Shown in pieces: positions 20,167 to 26,995 of a DNA stretch of 26,995 nt. This DNA is from a virus. A model generated the notes under the pieces. The model saw only the letters and a program-made list of their open reading frames with translations, did no database searches and was not told the origin of the DNA. The stretch covers positions 1-26,995 of the IMG/VR virus record IMGVR_UViG_3300032524_000110. One strand, 5' to 3'. Position 1 is the stretch's first letter; every line of letters begins with the position of its first letter. The position numbers and the translations under genes were made by a program.

Positions 20167-21234
20167 CTACCCGGCCGCCGGAAGAATCGGGTCCCCCGAC
20201 CGCAGACGACCCGCCCAGCCCACCGACCGGATGTCCACTGTGTTGATGGGCATGACCTCCAAGGTCACCCGACCACGCCGGTCACCCATCGTCCGGGTCA
20301 ACCCCTTGGCGATGCTCACCGCCGCGATGTCGATGAGGCTGAAGGCTGGCTGCATCGCACCCGGCCCGTCGATGCCGACCGACCACTCATGGAAGGCCAG
20401 GATGTCCTGTGCCGTGGGGTCGAACCTCTCCACCGTCACGTCGAAGCCCTCGCCCGTGAGCTTGACCTCGATGAGCTGGACCAGACCCGTCAGGGCAGAC
20501 CGACGCCCCTGTGTGGTCGAGAGGAACGTCCAGGCGCTTTGCTTGCGCTCATCAGGCGTCAGAGCCAGCAGGGTAGCGCCGGAGGGCTGTACGACCCGCA
20601 GAGGGGCTGGTACGGCCCCCCTGCGGTACTCCGGTACGTCCACCTGGTCGTCCTTGCCGTCGAACAGCAGATCCCGCTTGGCCTGCTTCGTCAGGGCCGT
20701 ACCCGCTGCCGCGACCAGTGACAAGGTGACGGCATCCCCGATGAGCTTCTGGCGTGCAGGCTCGTTGGCCTCGATCTTCCCGGCCACCTGCTCAGATGCT
20801 TCCGTCAGCATCCGACCAAGAGCCACCGGGTCACGAACCTCCGTGTCCACGGACACCGCCGGAGCGATTCCACGAGGCAACCCGCCCGTCCGCAGCTCCG
20901 GGATGTCGTCATCGAACTGTGCCCGCTCGATCAGGGCCGCCTCGACCAGCGGGTTGAGCCGGGGGAGACCCCGTTTCTTGTGCAGGATCAGCCCGTCATG
21001 GTCGAGGGGCTGTGGCTCGTCCTCCGCTCGCAGAGGGGCCAGGGCCTTCATGGTGACCTTCTGGAACCGAGTGTTCAGCTCCGGGCTGCCTTGCATGACC
21101 TCTGCCAGTGCCCGCATGGCGTCGGATTCGGAGATGCTGCCGTCCTTGGCCTGGTCGAGGATCTCCCGCAGCTCCGGGAACTCGTCGGCAACCTGTTCGG
21201 CGAACTGCTGGAACACCTTGGTCGGGTCAATCAT
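20167..21234 (-). CDS. Hypothetical phage protein (355 aa)
   Basis: The N-terminal part (to about residue 75) is helical and acidic (FQQFAEQVADEFPELREIL). The middle carries an Ala-rich helix (GDAVTLSLVAAAGTALT) and the C-terminal part is beta-rich (LIEVKLTGEGFDVTVERFDP, VTLEVMPINTVDIRSVGW). No motif ties it to a known enzyme. The ATG at 21234 with GAGG six bases upstream overlaps the upstream stop by eight bases, so the two are coupled. It sits in a run leading from the polymerase. Confidence 0.72.
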   Translation of the reverse strand: MIDPTKVFQQFAEQVADEFPELREILDQAKDGSISESDAMRALAEVMQGSPELNTRFQKVTMKALAPLRAEDEPQPLDHDGLILHKKRGLPRLNPLVEAALIERAQFDDDIPELRTGGLPRGIAPAVSVDTEVRDPVALGRMLTEASEQVAGKIEANEPARQKLIGDAVTLSLVAAAGTALTKQAKRDLLFDGKDDQVDVPEYRRGAVPAPLRVVQPSGATLLALTPDERKQSAWTFLSTTQGRRSALTGLVQLIEVKLTGEGFDVTVERFDPTAQDILAFHEWSVGIDGPGAMQPAFSLIDIAAVSIAKGLTRTMGDRRGRVTLEVMPINTVDIRSVGWAGRLRSGDPILPAAG

Positions 21235-21985
21235 CGAGCACCTCTGCTGTTCCACCCGCCCCGAACCGAACCGTCGCTCCGGGCTTGACCACCCGATGCT
21301 TCGCCTTCGGGGCCGGAGCCCAGGGGTCTACCTCCGGGGTGGGGTGAGCCCGCCCACTCGCCATCGGAGCACCACCGATCATCACCTCACCACGGTCAGG
21401 TGTGTTCCGGCCCACAGGCCGGGCCTGCTGGGCGTTTCTTGACGGCGGCGGGGCATCCGTGGGTTCCTCTGAATCCCCTGCCGTTGCTGGGGTATCGCTG
21501 ACGGGCGGTGGGGGCGGGTTCGATAGAGGCTCTGGGCGATCCGGTGCTTCCGATGAACCCACCTCCTCTGGTGCAGGAGCCAGCTCTTGCGCTGGATCAA
21601 GTCGGTGGCTGAGCGCCCGGACGGCTTCCTCCACCTGGAGGGCCGTGTCCTGATCCGTCTGAATGATGCGGCCATCGGTGATGGCGATCTCGGGGACCGA
21701 CCAGTCGCCTCGACGTGCGCTGATCTCCAGCCGCATGGCCTTCTGGATGAGGTTGGGGAAGTCGAGCTTGGCGATCTGCGCGAACTTCGGGATGCCCAGG
21801 TCCGCCTGCTCGGCGTTGAAGAAACGGTCCTGCCAGGTGGCGTTGCGGATCGCCATCGGGTCGTTGTTGGCGTAGCCCGCTAGGTCGCAGCCCCGCTGAG
21901 AGCATCGGTCGCACCAGGTCGTCGTGAACGTCTTGGGATCGATCCGCAGATCGCCGCTGTTGCACTCGGAGAGGTGGTCACTCAT
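21227..21985 (-). CDS. Cys-containing protein with Pro-rich tail (252 aa)
   Basis: The first 45 residues contain a cysteine cluster (C8, WCDRCSQRGCDLAGY at 24-38) likely to bind metal. A helical middle follows (AKLDFPNLIQKAMRLEISAR) and then about 120 residues of Pro/Ser/Glu-rich low complexity. No family was recognised. The ATG at 21985 overlaps the upstream gene's stop by eight bases. Confidence 0.7.
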   Translation of the reverse strand: MSDHLSECNSGDLRIDPKTFTTTWCDRCSQRGCDLAGYANNDPMAIRNATWQDRFFNAEQADLGIPKFAQIAKLDFPNLIQKAMRLEISARRGDWSVPEIAITDGRIIQTDQDTALQVEEAVRALSHRLDPAQELAPAPEEVGSSEAPDRPEPLSNPPPPPVSDTPATAGDSEEPTDAPPPSRNAQQARPVGRNTPDRGEVMIGGAPMASGRAHPTPEVDPWAPAPKAKHRVVKPGATVRFGAGGTAEVLDD

Positions 21986-22385
21986 CCTCTTCGATGTCCT
22001 TCGCCCATGCCGCCGTCTGGTGTGAACCAGCGGTGCCGGGGCGACGGAAGATGCCTGCCATGTGGCGGTTGCGAGGGGATGCCTCGCTCTGTGCAGAGTC
22101 GATCACAGGCGTCTCTGTGCCATCCGGGGCGAGCAGGTACGGCCCCCTCGTCGCCCAGCCGACCATCCGCCGATGCGGGCAGACCAGGCACTTCGTCGGC
22201 TTCATGGTCATCAGACCGCAGATCTTCTGCCAGGTCTGCAATCGGGTGTACTGGCCGTTGTCGATGACACCGTTGGCACGCAGGTTCTCGACGTTGCCAC
22301 CGGCACCTGGCGGCGGAAACGTCTTCCAGTGGACGCAGATGAACGTCTGCTGGTCTTTGCCGTCGCCTACTTTTAGAGCCCTCAT
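21978..22385 (-). CDS. Conserved-looking Cys protein (135 aa)
   Basis: The product has CLVCPHRRMVGW near residue 66, with an earlier C at FICVHW and one at KICGLM, suggesting a zinc site. The C-terminus is charged. No family was recognised. The ATG at 22385 has GAGG eight bases upstream, and a CGGGTACGGTGCGAC element (22411-22425) lies 25 bases further up, just past the polymerase stop. Confidence 0.68.
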   Translation of the reverse strand: MRALKVGDGKDQQTFICVHWKTFPPPGAGGNVENLRANGVIDNGQYTRLQTWQKICGLMTMKPTKCLVCPHRRMVGWATRGPYLLAPDGTETPVIDSAQSEASPRNRHMAGIFRRPGTAGSHQTAAWAKDIEEDE

Positions 22386-22427
22386 CCGCTACACCTCGCT
22401 ATGCAAGACGGTCGCACCGTACCCGCG

Positions 22428-25415
22428 TCACAAGCCCTGCTGCTGGGCCATCCAGTAGAACATTTGATCGTTGACGATCAGCTCGCCATCCGACCACCCG
22501 CCAAGCACCGTACCGTCTGGCAACAGCAATCGTAGCTTCCGTGTGCCACCATTTCGACAGGCGACGATGACCTTGGCCAGCTTGACGCACGTGATGGTGG
22601 TCATCGGAGCCCGCAACGTGAAGTCGTAGAAGCCCCCAGACTGATTCCCCTTCGGAGGGTTGAACGTCGGCATCTCGGCCGCTGGTAGCTCCACCGCCGG
22701 GGCAACCTCGACCCCCCTCTCAGCCACCAGGGGCTCATCCGGGGCGGCCTCCCGCTCCGGCTCCGGTGTGGCCTCCACTGGCTCCGGGGTGGCCTCCACT
22801 GGCTCCGGCTCCGGCTCCGGGGTGGATGCCTCGGCCTCCAGGTGGCCGTCTGCGTGCAGGCTCTTGAACACCTTGCGAAGCGTGGTCGGGAAGGTGTGGG
22901 GCATCGCCTCCCAGTCCGCTGCGCTCTGCTCGTATGCCCCGAGGGCGTCCTTGTAGTCGGCGGGGGAGTCGAAGTCCTTGAGCGCAGGCTTGCGGGGCTC
23001 CTTGACCTTCTTGTCGCCGTCGAACCGGACCTCGCGGTTCAGCATCTCGTTGAGGTCCCACTTGACGGTCCAGTCCTGACCGATCTCCGTGTCGCAGGTC
23101 AGCGGGACGGGCCATCGCTTCGCCATCACGAACTTGTTGCTCGTCATCAACGGGACGATGAGGGCGATGGCCTCCTCGATGATGTCGTCGCGGATCTCGA
23201 AGACCAGCTCGTCGTGCATCGAGGCGATCAGGCGGCAGATGTCGAGCCAGCCCTTCTTCTTGCAGAGCTTGTAGATCAAGGCCATCGCTACCTTGATCAC
23301 GTCGGCACCGGACCCCTGGATGGGGCCGTTCACCGAGTTGCGCTCTGCCTTGCTGCGGAACCCGCCGTCCGCCGACCAGATGTCCGGCACGGGGTACTTG
23401 CGGCCGAAGGCCGTCAGCACGAAGCCGTGTTCGTTGGCGAAGCGATGCTGTCCGGTCCACCACTGCTTGAGCCCGGTGTACGTCCCGTCGAACTGGTTTT
23501 TGATCCGCCAGCCCTCGTTCTTGTCCACCTTGCAGGCCCGGACCACAGCGTTCCCGCCGCCGCCGTAGCAGAGGGCGAAGTTCACGCCCTTGGCGTTACC
23601 CCGGAGCTGCTTCCACTCCGGGCGGGTCAAGGCATCGTTCCCGTAGATGGAGAGGGCCGTCAGGGTGTGCAGGTCACCGATCTTGTCGGAGCCGCAGTTC
23701 GGGCACCGGGTCGGGGGCGGGGCGGGCGTCTTGCTGCCGTCACCTCGCGGGAAGGCACGGGTGCAGCCGGAGCAGCGGAAGAACTCCGTCAGCCACAGGG
23801 GCTCGCGGGAGAGGTTGGTGACGAGCCGAAGCTCCTCGCCCGCGAAGTCGATGGCGACCAGCTTGTAGCCGGGTCGGGCCACGATGCACTCCCGGAGCCG
23901 GGTCATGCAGGCCGGGCGGCGGGGGTCGTAGGTGGCGGGCATCGACTGGAGGTTGATCTCTGGCCAGCCGGGGATGCGCTTGGTCTTCTTGGAGGCCAGC
24001 TCCTTCTCTTTCGCTGGGGTGGAGAAGCGGCCCGTGTCTACCTTGTGGGCGTTGAAGTTGATCCGCATCGTGAAGTCGTTGGGGTCAACGTCTTCAAGCA
24101 TCGGGAACAGGTAGTTGGAAAGGGCCTTGTTGGTCTCACGGAACCGCTTGATCAGCCCCATGAACGGGAAGCGGGCCTCGGCCTCCTTGATGACCCCCTC
24201 CAGCACCTCCTTGCTGGTCTTGACCTGACCGGACTTCTCCGTGCGGACCAGCCCCGGCACACCCATCTCATCGAACATCATCCCGAGCTTCTGGGGCGCG
24301 TTCACGTCGTAGATGAGGGGCCACACCTGACCCCGTGTGTCCGCCTTGCCGACCGGGTTCGGGTAGAAGCGGTCCTCAAGGCTCTTGGCTCGGAGCACCT
24401 GATCCGGCAGCAGGTTGAGGGGGTCGTCGTGGACCCAGTTGTCCCGCAGCACCTTGTAGTAGCCGGGCATCACGTCGCGGCCGAGGATCTCGCTGGCGGC
24501 CCGGTATACCTCCATGATCGAGTCGAACCACTCCTGCTGGCCGAGCTTGATCAGCTCCATGACCTTCTCGGGGCTCGTCGGGATGAGGTTGCGCTCCATC
24601 CAGCGACAGGCGATCACGCACGCCTTCTCGACGCGGTAGATCTGGAGCTGGCTGAAGCCATCCTTCGGGCTGACGATCTCCGGCAGCAGCAGGTCGCACA
24701 GCAGATAGGTGCAGATGGCGTCGGAGCAGCCGTAGATGAGCGGCCCCTTGTCCGAGGGGTTGACCAGCGAGTAGTCGTACTTCGACTTGGGGTGGTCTTC
24801 GGGGAACAGATCCGCCAGCTCCAGCATCTTCATGCCGAGGCCGGGGCCACCGCAGACGTGGGAGTTGTCCGCGTCGGTCGGGGCCTCTGAGAGTGCCTTC
24901 AGCCCCTTGCGGCGGGACCGACTGTGCCGCAGGTAGGCGAGGATGAGGGTGTCCTCCCACCGGGCCACACCGTCCCACTTGCCGAACGGCTCGCCGCCGT
25001 GGAACTCCAGGAACTCCATGTCGAACTTCCCGTTGTGGAAGATCGCCACGACCTCGTTGGCGTCCACCGCAGCCATCAGTCGCCGGAACTGCGGCTCGAA
25101 GACCGACCACGGGACGTTGTGCTCCTCGCCCTCCTGGTGGAACAGCGGGATGTACCAGCCGGTGATTCCGTCCCCGGACAGGCAGACGCCGACGATCTTG
25201 TCCTTCGTCGCCCGGGTGGCCTTGTCCACCCGGTTGTCGATGCCCGTCGTCTCCAGGTCGAGCGCGAAACGCTTGTTCACCCCGTTGATGCAGGCGTCGA
25301 TGCACTCCCCGATGTTGTCGGGGGTCACGAGGATGAAGTTGAAGTCCCCCGACTCCATCCAGGGCTGGAACTCGATGGGCTTCCGGTCGTCGAGGATGTC
25401 GAACAGTCCTTGCAT
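22428..25415 (-). CDS. polA: DNA polymerase I (family A) with zinc ribbon insert
   Basis: The roughly 995-residue enzyme (numbering here counts from a TTG one codon upstream) replicates DNA. The proofreading domain has ALDLETTG (52-59; D54, E56), NGKFD (129-133) and CSDAI (231-235). The polymerase domain has motif A VAIDFAGEELRL (521-532, D524), motif B RGNAKGVNFALCYG (606-619) and motif C MHDELVFE (734-741). There is no 5' nuclease domain. Two additions stand out: a CSGC...CPNC zinc ribbon (549-575) between motif A and DLHT, and a C-terminal extension (about 860-996) with PEP/VEAT repeats and a small beta-rich domain. The TTG start at 25418 has better ribosome-site spacing than ATG 25415. 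Confidence 0.97.
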   Translation of the reverse strand: MQGLFDILDDRKPIEFQPWMESGDFNFILVTPDNIGECIDACINGVNKRFALDLETTGIDNRVDKATRATKDKIVGVCLSGDGITGWYIPLFHQEGEEHNVPWSVFEPQFRRLMAAVDANEVVAIFHNGKFDMEFLEFHGGEPFGKWDGVARWEDTLILAYLRHSRSRRKGLKALSEAPTDADNSHVCGGPGLGMKMLELADLFPEDHPKSKYDYSLVNPSDKGPLIYGCSDAICTYLLCDLLLPEIVSPKDGFSQLQIYRVEKACVIACRWMERNLIPTSPEKVMELIKLGQQEWFDSIMEVYRAASEILGRDVMPGYYKVLRDNWVHDDPLNLLPDQVLRAKSLEDRFYPNPVGKADTRGQVWPLIYDVNAPQKLGMMFDEMGVPGLVRTEKSGQVKTSKEVLEGVIKEAEARFPFMGLIKRFRETNKALSNYLFPMLEDVDPNDFTMRINFNAHKVDTGRFSTPAKEKELASKKTKRIPGWPEINLQSMPATYDPRRPACMTRLRECIVARPGYKLVAIDFAGEELRLVTNLSREPLWLTEFFRCSGCTRAFPRGDGSKTPAPPPTRCPNCGSDKIGDLHTLTALSIYGNDALTRPEWKQLRGNAKGVNFALCYGGGGNAVVRACKVDKNEGWRIKNQFDGTYTGLKQWWTGQHRFANEHGFVLTAFGRKYPVPDIWSADGGFRSKAERNSVNGPIQGSGADVIKVAMALIYKLCKKKGWLDICRLIASMHDELVFEIRDDIIEEAIALIVPLMTSNKFVMAKRWPVPLTCDTEIGQDWTVKWDLNEMLNREVRFDGDKKVKEPRKPALKDFDSPADYKDALGAYEQSAADWEAMPHTFPTTLRKVFKSLHADGHLEAEASTPEPEPEPVEATPEPVEATPEPEREAAPDEPLVAERGVEVAPAVELPAAEMPTFNPPKGNQSGGFYDFTLRAPMTTITCVKLAKVIVACRNGGTRKLRLLLPDGTVLGGWSDGELIVNDQMFYWMAQQQGL

Positions 25416-25440
25416 CAACCAGTCGCTCCGTCCGGGGTTC

Positions 25441-25455
25441 TGACACCCCTACCCG
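25441..25455 (-). promoter_or_regulatory. CGGGTAGGGGTG element upstream of polymerase gene
   Basis: The minus strand reads CGGGTAGGGGTGTCA, related to the 17-bp element of 1820-1836. It ends 25 bases before the ATG at 25415 and starts right after the stop of the upstream gene. Confidence 0.42.
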
Positions 25456-25923
25456 TCAGACGACGAACTCGTCCCCCTCCACGACCACGACGTACCGATT
25501 CTCAGCCCAGGTCAGGGTCACGACCGCCATCGCTCGCCGGGCCGCCTCCTCCGCCTCGGGCCACCAGCACTCCGGCAGTTTCTTGCTACGAGGGTGGCAC
25601 CGCTTCGCGTCGTACATCACGCACTCGCCTGCCAGGCTGCACACGTCGAAGGGGGCGGGGATGCGGATGAGCTGGTGCTTCGGCTCCGGCCCGATCTGCT
25701 CCATCAAGGGCCTCATGTGCCCGTGCAGAGCATGGCTCATGGTCGGCCCGCTCACCACCGGGATGAGCGTGGCGAACTCCGGGACCTCCCGCAGAGGAGC
25801 CAGGTCACCCCACGGGTCGATGGTCATCGTGTCCCCATCCCGTGTCTCACGAGGGATGGGCTTGAGGATCTGCACCGTCCCGCCGAGGGAGCCCGCGTAG
25901 ATGGTGAACCGCTGGAGCTTCAC
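25456..25923 (-). CDS. Cysteine-cluster hypothetical protein (155 aa)
   Basis: The first half is beta-like and plain. The second half has four cysteines, FDVCSLAGEC, RCHP and PECWWPE (about 94-119), a pattern suggesting a zinc knuckle or iron-sulphur site. A helix and strand follow. The ATG at 25923 overlaps the primase-like stop (ATGA). No family was recognised, but co-transcription with primase and polymerase hints at a replication role. Confidence 0.7.
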   Translation of the reverse strand: MKLQRFTIYAGSLGGTVQILKPIPRETRDGDTMTIDPWGDLAPLREVPEFATLIPVVSGPTMSHALHGHMRPLMEQIGPEPKHQLIRIPAPFDVCSLAGECVMYDAKRCHPRSKKLPECWWPEAEEAARRAMAVVTLTWAENRYVVVVEGDEFVV

Positions 25924-26537
25924 GACTGGAGGTGCTCCAAGAGCACCTCTGCCATGCGGTCACGCAGCCCTGCAAGAACCTTCCGGCCCTTCGTCTCGCC
26001 CCACACCCCGCCGTCCCCACGGGGGCCTCTGACCATGTAGACGGCCTTGTCGAACCCCTCCCAGAAGGAGAGCAGGCGGTCGAGCGGTAGCTCCCGGTCG
26101 ATGGTCATGGCGTCAAGGGTGGCCCTGGTACGGGTCTCCTCGTCAGCGAACGTCGTGTACGTCTCAAGAATGTGGCCGACCGCAGACAAGGCCGCGTGGC
26201 CCTGGTCATCCGCGTCGTAGTCGATGGGGAGGGGGTCGAGTCCGTGGGCCACCTCCAGCAGCTTGACCGCTGCCCAGAAGCCCACGCCCTGCTTGACCTG
26301 CACCGTCTCGATGGCGTCACGGGTCACCCCGCAGCCAAAGCAGTACCAGGAGTTGGAGTCGGGGTAGACCCGTGCAGAGGGGGTGTCGTCATGGCCTGAG
26401 CCGTGGAGGTCACAGCGGAACTGCTGCTCGCGGTCCCCGCCGTCCTCGCGCACGTCGAAGCCCAAGGTCGAGAGGATCTGGACGATGGATACCGTCTCGT
26501 TGATCCGCTTGACGCTGTCCTTGACCCGCTTGCTCAT
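25920..26537 (-). CDS. CHC2-type primase zinc-finger protein
   Basis: The N-terminal 90 residues match the DnaG zinc-binding domain: VSIVQILSTLGFDV, then C42-x2-H45 (RCDLHGSGHDD), a TPSARVYPD strand, and C66-x2-C69 in WYCFGCGVTRDAIETV. The remaining 115 residues are helical and charged, with no TOPRIM or helicase motif. It would recognise a primer initiation site on ssDNA; the catalytic part may be another protein. The ATG at 26537 follows CGAGTAGAGTCAGGGC, related to the AGTAGAGG leaders at 15133 and 16289. Confidence 0.85.
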   Translation of the reverse strand: MSKRVKDSVKRINETVSIVQILSTLGFDVREDGGDREQQFRCDLHGSGHDDTPSARVYPDSNSWYCFGCGVTRDAIETVQVKQGVGFWAAVKLLEVAHGLDPLPIDYDADDQGHAALSAVGHILETYTTFADEETRTRATLDAMTIDRELPLDRLLSFWEGFDKAVYMVRGPRGDGGVWGETKGRKVLAGLRDRMAEVLLEHLQS

Positions 26538-26557
26538 GCCCTGACTCTACTCGGCGG

Positions 26558-26995
26558 TCAGGTCTTGTCGGCCCCCGGGTCGGCACTACGGATTGCTGTC
26601 GCCTGAGCCCATCGTTGTTCCAGCACCACCAGGTACTCATCGAAGGTGAACTGGCCGACATCGAACATCCGGGGTCGATGATCCCACAACCCCCGACAGG
26701 TCGGGCACTGGAACCAGCCACGCAACATCGTCGGCTCGCTGTCCCCCTCGTGCTTGCAGGGCACCCCTTCCTGGGAGGACAGGGCGTTGAGCATCTTCCA
26801 TGCCCCTCGCGGGGCATGGCTCCCACAGGTAGAGCACTCTCGCCAGCGGGGCGGGGCTGATCCCCTCTTGTGGTATTCGGGTCGGAAGCAGCACCGGGCG
26901 GCCTCTGGGTCCGGGTTCGGCAATGGGTTTGGGCAGCCGTGGGTGGCGTTCTGGTGACAGATGGGCCGGGGCTCCGAGTGGTAGCTCGTGTAGCC
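26558..26995 (-). CDS. Cysteine-rich zinc-binding protein, 5' end beyond window
   Basis: The frame is open from the right edge to the TGA at 26558, at least 145 residues. It holds many possible zinc ligands: ICHQNATHGCP, RCCF, ECSTCGS, VPCKHEG and QCPTCRGLWD. The last is zinc-ribbon-like. A TTG at 26923 could start a shorter form, but the upstream residues have the same Cys/His character and look coding. No family was recognised. Confidence 0.65.
   Translation of the reverse strand, partial: GYTSYHSEPRPICHQNATHGCPNPLPNPDPEAARCCFRPEYHKRGSAPPRWRECSTCGSHAPRGAWKMLNALSSQEGVPCKHEGDSEPTMLRGWFQCPTCRGLWDHRPRMFDVGQFTFDEYLVVLEQRWAQATAIRSADPGADKT

Noticed and set aside
22730-22820. Tandem repeats in the polymerase gene
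   Set aside because: A 21-base period encoding PEPVEAT; an in-frame low-complexity linker, not a regulatory or mobile repeat.
1-26995. CRISPR array or anti-phage defence island
   Set aside because: No regularly spaced repeats and no defence gene families; gene content is phage replication and metabolism.

Overview
The window looks like part of the replication and metabolism region of a GC-rich, double-stranded DNA tailed phage (or a closely related mobile element). The evidence is the gene set: a family A DNA polymerase without a 5' nuclease domain, a stand-alone CHC2 primase zinc finger, a DnaQ-like exonuclease, thymidine kinase, a deoxynucleoside kinase, a MazG-like pyrophosphohydrolase, three DNA methyltransferases, and three unrelated kinds of homing endonuclease (HNH, LAGLIDADG intein, GIY-YIG). 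Genes are packed tightly, with many ATGA and TGATG overlaps. The host cannot be named. A putative lipoprotein next to a two-helix membrane protein fits a lysis-type module but does not prove a Gram-negative host. No integrase, terminase, capsid or tail gene was recognised.

Layout. 1-1762 (minus): a run of small genes, including a class I SAM methyltransferase and a two-helix membrane protein. 1848-3502 (plus): a glutamine synthetase-like protein that has lost several catalytic residues, followed by a deoxynucleoside kinase. 3447-4088 (minus): an HNH endonuclease gene that looks inserted at the kinase 3' end, followed by about 500 non-coding bases rich in hairpins. 4595-9754 (minus): two paralogous SPPY-type methyltransferases (one interrupted by an intein), a D12-type adenine methyltransferase and a MazG-like enzyme. 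9785-16289 (minus): thymidine kinase, conserved unknowns, a double cold-shock-domain protein, acidic and SAP-like proteins, a lipoprotein and holin-like pair, an AT-hook protein and the DnaQ exonuclease. 16401-17393 (plus): a three-gene operon, containing a 24-bp perfect inverted repeat, that ends at a bidirectional terminator. 17578-26995 (minus): a conserved unknown, an FmdB-type zinc ribbon with an apparent ATT start, a GIY-YIG endonuclease, several unknowns, DNA polymerase, primase zinc finger and a cysteine-rich protein running off the edge.

How the genes fit together: the polymerase, primase finger and exonuclease copy DNA; thymidine kinase, deoxynucleoside kinase and MazG shape the nucleotide pool; the methyltransferases probably protect the DNA from host restriction, since no cognate nuclease is visible. 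Candidate regulatory elements tie the regions together. One is a 17-bp element with 16 of 17 bases identical upstream of the glutamine synthetase-like gene and the DnaQ gene, with weaker relatives before the polymerase and other genes. Another is a large dyad between the divergent genes at 16289 and 16401.

The items most worth follow-up are the degenerate glutamine synthetase-like protein, the C-terminal LFG tail shared by three methyltransferases of two different classes, the zinc ribbon inserted in the polymerase, the 115-nt inverted-repeat element, the ATT start and the recurring 17-bp element.
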